From: an uncultured Oscillospiraceae bacterium
GTDB taxonomy: Bacteria; Bacillota; Clostridia; Oscillospirales; Oscillospiraceae
Direction: 5' to 3'
DNA length: 15,629 nucleotides
Assembly (NCBI GenBank): GCA_910578575.1
Contig: CAJTQP010000055.1
Span: 1 to 15,629, forward strand
Numbering within the stretch: position 1 is the first letter of the stretch; each line of letters starts with the position of its first letter. The notes under the pieces are model-generated. The model was not told where the DNA came from. It saw nothing but the letters and a program-made list of their open reading frames with translations, and searched no databases. Shown here in pieces: positions 1 through 6,048 of the stretch. The position numbers were made by a program, and so were the translations under genes.

Positions 1-2
1 TC

Positions 3-392
3 CATGTTGCGGACAACGTGGGCGCCGTTGGCGCGGAGACATTGGCCCGGCAGTATTATGAAGAGGGGATTCCGGGATTTCATAATATTTTCGGGCTTCT
101 GGACGAGGGGGTGAGAAGGGAGTGGCTGGAGAGGGCCTATCGTGAGGGGGATAGGTCACTTTATGAACAGGTCCTGAACAGCTTCTACCCGGTTGATGAA
201 ACAATGGACCCCGCAGTGCTGGAAGAATTGGCCCAACGGGCCTATGCTGACAACAAGGTCGCCATCTTTGATGTTTTGGCCGGCTATATGGACCGGGAAG
301 CCCTGGAACGATGGCAAGAACGGCTGGAGCGGGAAAACCGGGTGGTTTATCTCCCCATCGTTCGAGAATCTTTGCGGCGGGTGCAGGGGTAG
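3..392 (+). CDS. C-terminal part of an unrecognised helical-repeat protein (5' end outside window)
   Basis: The frame is open to the left edge, so the gene starts upstream; 129 codons are visible before the TAG at 390-392. A GTG at 18 could be read as a start, but no ribosome binding site precedes it and the frame continues upstream. The protein is all-helical in appearance, with three to four degenerate repeats of about 28-30 residues built on a pattern like 'LAxxAYxEGxxxxFxxLxxYLD' (for example QRAYADNKVAIFDVLAGYM and LERAYREGDRSLYEQVLNSF). No catalytic motif, signal or membrane segment is visible in this part. Such repeats could be the tail of a larger membrane or signalling protein, but I cannot name the family. 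A bidirectional terminator starts 9 bases after the stop. Confidence 0.7.
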   Translation, partial: HVADNVGAVGAETLARQYYEEGIPGFHNIFGLLDEGVRREWLERAYREGDRSLYEQVLNSFYPVDETMDPAVLEELAQRAYADNKVAIFDVLAGYMDREALERWQERLERENRVVYLPIVRESLRRVQG

Positions 393-400
393 AGAAAAAT

Positions 401-441
401 AAAACAGCGGTCTGGATGGGTTATGTCCAGACCGCTGTTTT
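401..441. terminator. Bidirectional Rho-independent terminator
   Basis: A perfect 16-base inverted repeat (401-416 with 426-441) surrounds a 9-base loop. It begins with AAAA and ends with TTTT, so it has a T-tract on either strand. It lies between the converging gene ending at 392 (+) and the asparaginase ending at 441 (-), and should terminate both. The asparaginase stop codon overlaps its right edge. Confidence 0.9.
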
Positions 442-1436
442 CACGGCACCCTTACCTCCTGCACCAAATTTTCCCGGAAAAGCCGCTGGATGTCCTCCCG
501 CTGCTTACTCTGTCCTAGACACCACATGAGCTTCGTCACCACGGCCTCCTGGGTCATATCGTGGACGGGGATGCCGCCGCAGTCTAAGATCCGCTGCCCC
601 GTCTCATAAACGCTGAGGTTGCTCCCCTCATAGCGGCACTGGCTCCCCACCAGGATGGGCAGACCAGACTGGGAGGCCCGGCGGATCTCTGCCGTAAAGT
701 CGCTTTTCAAAAAAGGCACGCCCCCCAGGCCAAAGCCCTCGATGTAAATGCCCTCATAGCCCCGCTCCTGGAGGAAGCGGAAGATATCCGGGTCCATGCC
801 AGGGAAGAGCTTTAAGACGGCGATGCGGTCGGAGTACTGCGCCTGGAGCCGGAAGGGGCTTTTGGGCGGCGTCTCCTCCAGGCGCAGTTGCAGGCCAAAG
901 GCGTTGACCTCCCCCACGTAAGGGTAGTTGATGCTCTCGAAGGCATTGAAGCTGACGGTGCGCACCTTGGAGGTCCGGCAGCCCAGCATGATTTTTCGGT
1001 CAAAGGCCACGAACACTCCGCCCCGCCCGCTGGCGGCCATTTGCAGGGCGCAGCGGAGGTTGTCGGCGGCGTCGGACATGGGGACACCTAAGGGCATCTG
1101 GCTCCCCGTGAGCACCACCGGAATGGGGATGTTTTGCAGCATGAAGGAGAGCATGGAGGCGGTATACGCCATGGTGTCTGTGCCGTGGATGAGTACCACA
1201 CCGTCCCAGTGTGCCACATCCTCCCCAATGCGCAGGGCCAGGGTGCGCCAGTGGTCGGGGGTGATGTTGGAGCTGTCTAGGGAGCAGTGATCCTCAGGGG
1301 TGATGTCCAGGGCAGGATCAAAGCCGCCCAGCAGGGCACCGATCTCCTCGCTGGTGAGGGCGGGGGTCAGGCCGTTTTCTCCTGGGCGGGAGGAAAACGT
1401 CCCGCCAGTGTTGATTAGCAATATTTTTTTCATCAT
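441..1436 (-). CDS. ansA: Type I (cytoplasmic) L-asparaginase
   Basis: Hydrolyses L-asparagine to aspartate and ammonia. The 331-residue product begins MMKKILLINTGGTFSS, and family features follow in order: the TGGT motif with nucleophile Thr13, the substrate-binding loop DSSNITPDHW at about 54-63, the HGTDT motif at 84-88, and VLTGSQMPL. No signal peptide is present and the length matches the cytoplasmic AnsA type (about 330-340) rather than periplasmic AnsB, so it acts in the cytosol. The reading frame extends further upstream, but homologous sequence begins at this Met; ATG at 1433 is the alternative start. There is no Shine-Dalgarno sequence; instead a promoter -10 box ends 6 bases before the ATG, predicting a leaderless message. 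The gene is monocistronic, convergent with the gene on its left, and shares the bidirectional terminator at its stop. Confidence 0.93.
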   Translation of the reverse strand: MMKKILLINTGGTFSSRPGENGLTPALTSEEIGALLGGFDPALDITPEDHCSLDSSNITPDHWRTLALRIGEDVAHWDGVVLIHGTDTMAYTASMLSFMLQNIPIPVVLTGSQMPLGVPMSDAADNLRCALQMAASGRGGVFVAFDRKIMLGCRTSKVRTVSFNAFESINYPYVGEVNAFGLQLRLEETPPKSPFRLQAQYSDRIAVLKLFPGMDPDIFRFLQERGYEGIYIEGFGLGGVPFLKSDFTAEIRRASQSGLPILVGSQCRYEGSNLSVYETGQRILDCGGIPVHDMTQEAVVTKLMWCLGQSKQREDIQRLFRENLVQEVRVP

Positions 1437-1442
1437 AGCTGA

Positions 1443-1471
1443 AGTATAGCAAAGCCGGGGAGAGATTACAA
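1443..1471 (-). promoter_or_regulatory. Sigma-70-type promoter for ansA, predicting a leaderless mRNA
   Basis: On the minus strand: -35 TTGTAA (1466-1471), a 17-base spacer, and extended -10 TGCTATACT (hexamer 1443-1448). Only 6 bases separate the -10 hexamer from the first ATG codon, so transcription should begin at or within a base or two of the start codon. No ribosome binding site can fit between them. Confidence 0.65.
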
Positions 1472-1492
1472 CAAGAAATGATGGATTTTCCC

Positions 1493-2614
1493 TCATCCCA
1501 TGGCAGTGGGGCTGAGCTGCCCCACATATAGTCCGGCGTTGCAGTATAGTTGGCAGAGCTCTGCCCGCTTGAGATGCCCTTTTGGGTTGAAGTTCCCGTG
1601 GCTGTCCTGGCCGCTGCACAGCTTGATTTCGTAGGCAAAGACGATATCGCTCAGATAGGCGATGGAGATGTTCCGATAGTCTGGAATGACCACGTTGCTT
1701 GCCTGAATGTCGTGGGGGAACAGGTCCCGGTAGGCGCGGGCCAGGGCGGCCACTGCCTCCTCGCGGGTGGCCGGTGCGCCATAGTCCCGGTGGGGGGAGA
1801 GATACCCTGCGTCGAGACAGCTTTGGATCGCCTTACCGGCCCAATATCCGTTTTCATCGCTGCCCACCGGCAGGCCGGAAGTCCTGGCGATGACCTGGCA
1901 GAGTTCCGCCAGAGACAGGGTCTGTTCTGGACGGAACGTCCCATCGGCATACCCCTTAATGGAGCCGGAAATGGCCATGGCGTTTACGGCTCGGTAATAC
2001 CAGGTGGTAGAGGACACATCCCGGAAGATGGGGAGGGAGTCGTTGCCGATGTAAAAGGTCAAGCTGCCTTGGCTGTCAATGGGGAGTTCTGTGGGGGTGA
2101 CAGTGAGGTTGTGGCCATGGATGGAAACCCCTTTGTGGGGAGCGCCCGCTAGCTTCACCGGGTAGGGGAAGTGGAAGGTGTAGGAACTGGAAAAGCTGCT
2201 TTCTAAAGTCTTCAACTCCTCCTCTGTAGCCGTGTAATCAGGATATTGGGCCAGAAGGGCTTCCAGAGCTGCCCGGTTGTCGTATTGCAAAACCAGGGTG
2301 AAGGCATTTTTGGTGGTCTTTTTGAGAACCAACTCGCCGTCAAAGAGCGCATTCAAATCGGACAGAGTATCGAAGGCTGTGGTCTGCACCTTACCGGCAT
2401 ACTCGGTGCCGTTGTAGGTGAAATACTGCGCATCGCTCAGGTCGACTTTGTGCTCCTGCGCAGCATGCAGGGCATCTACCTGGCAGCCGGACTGCACCGT
2501 AACGCTTCCGGAACCATCTGGGTCCAGGGTGATCTCCGTGCCGGTGTGGACGCAGGAGCAGAGGGATACCAATAGGGCGGCTATCATAAAAAAGAGAAAG
2601 ATGTTTCGTTTCAT
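1493..2614 (-). CDS. Lipoprotein with three C-terminal S-layer homology (SLH) repeats
   Basis: The 373-residue product is preceded by AAGGAG nine bases before the ATG. The N-terminus MKRNIFLFFMIAALLVSLCSC is a lipoprotein signal peptide with Cys21 as the probable lipidated residue, so the protein is membrane-anchored outside the cell. Residues about 22-200 form an unrecognised domain that starts with a repeat-like stretch around EITLDPDGSGSVTV. Residues about 205-373 hold three degenerate SLH units: one with AISGSIKGYADGTFRPEQTLS, one around NGYWAGKAIQSCLDAGYLSP, and one with GNFNPKGHLKRAELCQLY. SLH domains usually bind secondary cell-wall polymers, so this may link membrane and wall. Function beyond envelope attachment is unknown. 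The stop lies 57 bases before the ansA start and no terminator is visible between them, so read-through into ansA is possible. Confidence 0.85.
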   Translation of the reverse strand: MKRNIFLFFMIAALLVSLCSCVHTGTEITLDPDGSGSVTVQSGCQVDALHAAQEHKVDLSDAQYFTYNGTEYAGKVQTTAFDTLSDLNALFDGELVLKKTTKNAFTLVLQYDNRAALEALLAQYPDYTATEEELKTLESSFSSSYTFHFPYPVKLAGAPHKGVSIHGHNLTVTPTELPIDSQGSLTFYIGNDSLPIFRDVSSTTWYYRAVNAMAISGSIKGYADGTFRPEQTLSLAELCQVIARTSGLPVGSDENGYWAGKAIQSCLDAGYLSPHRDYGAPATREEAVAALARAYRDLFPHDIQASNVVIPDYRNISIAYLSDIVFAYEIKLCSGQDSHGNFNPKGHLKRAELCQLYCNAGLYVGQLSPTAMG

Positions 2615-2640
2615 AGTGATGTCTCTCCTTATAAAAGTAG

Positions 2641-2673
2641 GAAAACAGTGTGATCTGGGGCCACACTGTTTTC
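2641..2673 (-). promoter_or_regulatory. Perfect stem-loop in the leader of the SLH lipoprotein gene
   Basis: A perfect 12-base inverted repeat (2641-2652 with 2662-2673, core AACAGTGTG/CACACTGTT) with a 9-base loop lies 27-59 bases upstream of the lipoprotein ATG. On the minus strand a TATAGT -10-like box (2684-2689) would place the transcript start a few bases before the stem, making it a 5'-terminal hairpin. A perfect TTGACA lies at 2690-2695 but has no good -10 at normal spacing, so the promoter assignment is uncertain. It could stabilise the mRNA, act as an attenuator (a T-rich stretch follows), or be a protein operator. Confidence 0.55.
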
Positions 2674-2754
2674 TGCTTGCATCACTATATGTCAAGGTGA
2701 CTAGAAATCATACCAACTTTTTGAATGTGTCTTTGGGCCCCGAAAAAGCCGCCT

Positions 2755-2783
2755 TTGGCAAAGTGGGAAAAGTATGATATAAT
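2755..2783 (+). promoter_or_regulatory. Strong sigma-70-type promoter for the CoA-transferase/nudC operon
   Basis: -35 TTGGCA (2755-2760), a 17-base spacer, and a consensus extended -10 TGATATAAT (hexamer 2778-2783). Transcription should start near 2790, giving a leader of about 50 bases before the CoA-transferase ATG. Confidence 0.8.
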
Positions 2784-2839
2784 CGGAACAAGCAAACACT
2801 AGGGGGAGACCCCGCAGAATGATGGCGAGGAGAAGGAAT

Positions 2840-4450
2840 ATGAACAAACGAATCACCGCCGCCCAGGCGGCGGCACTGGTCAAGGATGATATGACCTTGA
2901 CCACCACAGGTTTTAACGGCTTTGGCTGCCCGGAGGATCTGATCATGAGCCTGGCGGAGCATTATGACCAGACCAGGCACCCGTTGAACCTGTCCCTGGT
3001 AAAGTGTACCAGCCAAGGGGACGGGGAGGGCCGGGGGGTCAGCCACCTGGCGGAAAAGCCGGGGATGTTCCGGGAGCTGATTATTTCCCACATGGGGTAC
3101 GACCCCGGCCTGCGCAAGATCGTGGCGGAGGAAAAGGTGACCTGTTATATGCTCCCTCTGGGGAACCTGATGCAGCTCTTCCGGGCCATTGCCGGGGGCC
3201 TGCCAGGGGCCATCTCCACCACAGGCATCGGCACCTTTGCCGACCCCCGTTTCGGCGGTGGCAAAGCCAACCAAAAGACCAAGGAAGCGGGGAAGGAAAT
3301 CGTCTCCCTGGTAGAGCTTGGGGGGAAAGAATGCCTGTTTTACCCTAGCTTCCCGGTTGATATCTGTTTCATCCGGGCAACCTACGGGGATGAGGACGGG
3401 AACCTGTCCATCCGCAATGAATCCATGAATGTGGAGCAGTTTGAGGTGGCCGCGGCGACCCACAACAGTGGCGGGATCGTGGTGGCCCAAGTGGACAAGG
3501 TGGTCAAGCGGGGAACCATCCCCGCCCAGGAGGTATTCATCCATGGCTTCATGGTGGATTATATCGTGGAAGGGCGGCCGGAGTACAGCCGACAGGGCTT
3601 CGACACCGACCTGTTCCGCCCGGAGCTGGCAGGACTGGCCAATGTGCCTGGGGTGCCCTTTGAGCCATTGAAACTGAGCCCGCCCAAGGTCTGCTGCCGG
3701 CGGGCAGCCATGGAACTAAAGCCCCACAGCCTCATCAACCTGGGCATCGGGATGCCCGGCGGCATCGGCTCTGTGGCGGACGAGGAGGGGATTTCTGACC
3801 TGTTCACCCTTTCCATCGAGTGTGGCCCCCTGGGAGGCATCCCCCTGCGGGGGGTGGGCTTTGGCGCGGCGGCCAACCCGGAGGCCATGTACCGGATGGC
3901 AGATATCCTCCAGCTCTACGACGGCGGTGCCCTGGATATGGCGGTGCTGGGCTTTGCGGAGGTGGACCGGCTGGGGAACGTGAATGCCTCCAGCTTCCAT
4001 GGCCGGATGGTGGGGCCCGGTGGGTTTATTGACATCACCCAGAACGTGCGCAAGCTCTGCTTTATTGGGACGTTTACTGCTGGAAAACAGCAGGTGGACC
4101 TGACGGAGGATGGGGTCCAGGTGGTCACCCAAGGCCCCCAGAAGAAATTCCGGCAGGACGTTGAGGCCATCACCTTTTCCGGCCAGGAGGCGGTGAAGAA
4201 GGGGCAGGAGGTCCTGTACATCACGGAGCGGGCGGTGTTCCGCCTGGAGAAGGCGGGGATCACCCTGGTGGAGATCGCCAGAGGTGTGGACCTCCAACGG
4301 GACATTTTGGACCAGATGGAGTTCCAGCCGGTGATCCCGCCCCAGGTTCCCTTTATGGAGGAACGGTTGTTCCGGGAGGCACCCATGGGGCTGACCCCGG
4401 AGCAGTTGGAGCAGGCCAACGCTGGACAGCGTGTCCGGCCGGTTGTGTAA
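2840..4450 (+). CDS. Acetate/propionate CoA-transferase (Pct/YdiF type, family I)
   Basis: Moves CoA between short-chain acyl-CoAs and free acids (acetate, propionate and similar) in the cytoplasm. The 536-residue protein is a fusion of the alpha and beta halves of family I CoA-transferases. The alpha half begins with the glycine-rich TTGFNGFGCPE near residue 30. The beta half carries the catalytic segment SIECGPLGGIP, with Glu327 placed almost exactly where the Pct family has its CoA-thioester-forming glutamate (near 324-333). I chose the ATG at 2840 because AGGAG sits seven bases upstream; two in-frame ATGs at 2819 and 2822 lack a site. It is the first gene of an operon with nudC, 23 bases downstream, under the promoter at 2755. 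In a fermenter it would balance acetyl-CoA with other acyl-CoAs. The preferred substrate cannot be read from the sequence. Confidence 0.92.
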   Translation: MNKRITAAQAAALVKDDMTLTTTGFNGFGCPEDLIMSLAEHYDQTRHPLNLSLVKCTSQGDGEGRGVSHLAEKPGMFRELIISHMGYDPGLRKIVAEEKVTCYMLPLGNLMQLFRAIAGGLPGAISTTGIGTFADPRFGGGKANQKTKEAGKEIVSLVELGGKECLFYPSFPVDICFIRATYGDEDGNLSIRNESMNVEQFEVAAATHNSGGIVVAQVDKVVKRGTIPAQEVFIHGFMVDYIVEGRPEYSRQGFDTDLFRPELAGLANVPGVPFEPLKLSPPKVCCRRAAMELKPHSLINLGIGMPGGIGSVADEEGISDLFTLSIECGPLGGIPLRGVGFGAAANPEAMYRMADILQLYDGGALDMAVLGFAEVDRLGNVNASSFHGRMVGPGGFIDITQNVRKLCFIGTFTAGKQQVDLTEDGVQVVTQGPQKKFRQDVEAITFSGQEAVKKGQEVLYITERAVFRLEKAGITLVEIARGVDLQRDILDQMEFQPVIPPQVPFMEERLFREAPMGLTPEQLEQANAGQRVRPVV

Positions 4451-4473
4451 GGAATGGAGAAAGGCGGCGCGGT

Positions 4474-5301
4474 ATGCTTCAGGAGATCGAACCCAAACAG
4501 TATCATGTGGAATATTCCCTCCGCCAGCCGGAGGCGGACAGCCTGTGTTTTGTCTTCCAGGGGCGCAAGGCCTTGGAGCGGGTCCGGGACGGTAGCTTTG
4601 CCCTGCCCACCTACCGGGAGCTGCGGGCAGAGGCAAAACAGCTTTTCTATCTCTTTCGCATCGATGGGGAGGAGTACTACCTGGCAGAGCTGGAGGAGGG
4701 GAAGCAGATCCCAGGCTACGACTGGCAGGACCTGCGCAGGGACCGGGAGAAGAAGGATAAAGCCTTCCACTTTGCCGAGACCACAGCCTATCACCTGGCC
4801 CTCTGGTATCGGGATAACAAGTTCTGCGGCCGCTGCGGCGGAGAGACCCAGCCGGACCAGGACGAGCGGATGCTCCGCTGTCCCCACTGCGGAAATATGA
4901 TTTACCCCAAAATTGCTCCGGCAGTGATCGTGGCGGTGACGGATGGAGACCGCCTGCTGATGACCCGCTATCAGGGGCGGGAATACAAGGGCTATGCCCT
5001 CATTGCCGGGTTCAATGAGGTGGGAGAGACCGCCGAGGACACGGTGCGCCGGGAGATTCGAGAGGAAGTGGGGCTGGAGGTAAGGGATATCCGCTACTAT
5101 GGCAGCCAGCCCTGGGGGACGGACTCCAACCTTCTCCTGGGCTTTTTCGCCCGTCTGGCGGGGGATGGGACCATCCACATGGACCGTCAGGAGCTGTCCC
5201 AGGCGGGGTGGTACCGGCGGGAGGAGATTCCCGTTAAGCCCGACGAGTATAGCTTGACAAACCACATGATCCAGGCGTTCCTGCGGGGCGAGTGGACATA
5301 A
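4474..5301 (+). CDS. nudC: NADH pyrophosphatase / NAD-capped RNA decapping Nudix hydrolase (NudC type)
   Basis: Cleaves the pyrophosphate of NAD(H), and in characterised relatives removes NAD caps from RNA. The 275-residue product has an N-terminal domain (1-110), a zinc ribbon with Cys118, Cys121, Cys136 and Cys139, and a complete Nudix box starting at Gly179 (GFNEVGE...RREIREEVGL) with metal-binding Glu194, Glu197 and Glu198. The NudC hallmark SQPW follows at 211-214, although the next residues (GTDS) differ from the usual FPxS. The ATG follows an AAGG-containing site nine bases away and lies 23 bases after the CoA-transferase stop, so the two are co-transcribed. A terminator begins directly after the stop. 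Length and domain order match the family. Confidence 0.93.
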   Translation: MLQEIEPKQYHVEYSLRQPEADSLCFVFQGRKALERVRDGSFALPTYRELRAEAKQLFYLFRIDGEEYYLAELEEGKQIPGYDWQDLRRDREKKDKAFHFAETTAYHLALWYRDNKFCGRCGGETQPDQDERMLRCPHCGNMIYPKIAPAVIVAVTDGDRLLMTRYQGREYKGYALIAGFNEVGETAEDTVRREIREEVGLEVRDIRYYGSQPWGTDSNLLLGFFARLAGDGTIHMDRQELSQAGWYRREEIPVKPDEYSLTNHMIQAFLRGEWT

Positions 5302-5305
5302 CAAA

Positions 5306-5339
5306 ACAAAGCCGGTGAGCGGGACCTCACCGGCTTTGT
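5306..5339. terminator. Bidirectional terminator between nudC and the sprT-like gene
   Basis: A 14-base perfect inverted repeat (5306-5319 with 5326-5339, core AAGCCGGTGAG/CTCACCGGCTT) encloses a 6-base loop and is flanked by A- and T-rich ends. It lies between the converging nudC (+) and the SprT-like gene (-), so it can serve both. Confidence 0.85.
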
Positions 5340-5342
5340 CGT

Positions 5343-5861
5343 TTAACTGTCTGTTTTGCGCAAGATAAATTGATTGTTTCCGCAGGCGCAGCGGTAATCT
5401 CTGCGCGTTGGCTTGGCCTCAAAGGCCTGGACTACCTTGCCCCGTTTCCGATACCGCGCCGTCCTCCCGCAAGCCGTGCAGCATAGCTCATATTGGATGC
5501 CGGCGGGACGGTCCATCAGTTCGGGATAGCTGCTCAAGCGGTTGCCGTCGCAGCCAAAGGCCTTGGCAGTGGCTTTCCAGAGGGCGCCGTGGTCTGCCTG
5601 CTGGTGCTTGAGGATGGTATAGGCGTGGGCGTACTCGTGACGCACGGTATTGAGTAGGTGTTCCAGGGTGGAGTATTGAAGCAGGCGCTGCGCAAATACG
5701 AATTTTTCCACGGACATGGTGTTCCCTTTTTTCAGATACCGGCACTTGGCCAGCGTTGTGGTTAGCCGTTTGGAGATTTGAATGGGGATGGCACTGGTAT
5801 CCAGCCCGGATATCTCGTCCAGACGATTGAATTCACGGCGGATATCGTGTTCGCTGAACAT
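5343..5861 (-). CDS. SprT-like zinc metalloprotein
   Basis: A 172-residue protein of the SprT-like family. The metal site HEYAH (His75, Glu76, His79) sits in a helix with the form of HExxH zincin peptidases, with a candidate third ligand at His91. A C-terminal zinc-ribbon-like part has Cys128 and Cys131 and then Cys158 and Cys160, with an irregular second pair (CxC). The family's eukaryotic relative Spartan cuts DNA-protein crosslinks; bacterial members are mostly uncharacterised, so the substrate is unknown. The frame runs further upstream through the tRNA fragment, but the ATG at 5861 has GAAGG about eight bases upstream and is where family similarity begins. The start lies only 65 bases downstream of the truncated tRNA-Ser, with the tRNA terminator between, so insertion of the element may have changed its transcription. 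Confidence 0.87.
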   Translation of the reverse strand: MFSEHDIRREFNRLDEISGLDTSAIPIQISKRLTTTLAKCRYLKKGNTMSVEKFVFAQRLLQYSTLEHLLNTVRHEYAHAYTILKHQQADHGALWKATAKAFGCDGNRLSSYPELMDRPAGIQYELCCTACGRTARYRKRGKVVQAFEAKPTRRDYRCACGNNQFILRKTDS

Positions 5862-5886
5862 GGGAGACCTTCTTTCTGTTGCAATG

Positions 5887-5927
5887 AAAAAGACCGAAAA
5901 CACACAAACAGGTGCTTTCGGTCTTTT
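5887..5927 (-). terminator. Terminator of the former tRNA-Ser transcript
   Basis: On the minus strand an AAAAGACCGAAA stem pairs with TTTCGGTCTTTT across an AC-rich loop and ends in a T-run. It directly follows the CCA end of the tRNA-Ser fragment. After insertion of the element it probably ends the integrase transcript, since no other terminator lies after that gene. Confidence 0.8.
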
Positions 5928-5991
5928 GGCGGAGAAGGAGAGATTTGAACTCTCGCGACGCTCAACACGCCCTACTCCCTTAGCAGGGGCG
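5927..5991 (-). other. 3' portion of tRNA-Ser(GCT): attachment site (attL/attR) of the integrated element
   Basis: Read on the minus strand, this holds an anticodon loop CTGCTAA (anticodon GCT at 5982-5984), an anticodon stem with one mismatch, a long variable arm typical of class II tRNAs (GGCG/CGTC stem), a T arm GAGAG-TTCAAAT-CTCTC, an acceptor strand CTTCTCC, discriminator G and encoded CCA. The D arm and the 5' acceptor strand (GGAGAAG expected) are absent upstream, where integrase-proximal sequence begins instead. It is therefore not a functional tRNA but the duplicated 3' half left at one end of an element that integrated in the anticodon region. The single stem mismatch (G opposite A, pair 28-42) suggests identity with the original gene ends inside the anticodon stem. 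Confidence 0.85.
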
Positions 5992-6028
5992 ACCGTAACC
6001 TCTGAAATATAAGGCGTTTCTAGCGATT

Positions 6029-6048
6029 TGCTAACTACCGTGCTAACT
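6029..6048. repeat. Direct repeat TGCTAACT x2 beside the attachment site
   Basis: Two copies of TGCTAACT (6029-6036 and 6041-6048) are spaced by ACCG, giving a 12-base period. TGCTAA recurs inverted in the tRNA anticodon loop (TTAGCA at 5980-5985). The position between the att core and the integrase stop fits binding sites for integrase or excisionase. The second copy overlaps the integrase stop codon. Confidence 0.45.

Noticed and set aside
2708..4636. Two other long minus-strand frames (2708-3544 and 3716-4636)
   Set aside because: Opposite the CoA-transferase, with no binding site or motif; shadow frames.
3916..5304. Long minus-strand open frame of 462 codons opposite the CoA-transferase and nudC
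   Set aside because: It spans two well-supported plus-strand genes, has no domain, and is Pro/His/Gly-rich as expected for a shadow frame in GC-rich DNA.
5927..6020. Functional tRNA-Ser(GCT)
   Set aside because: The 5' acceptor strand and D arm are missing; no CTTCTCC complement is present on the plus strand where it should be.
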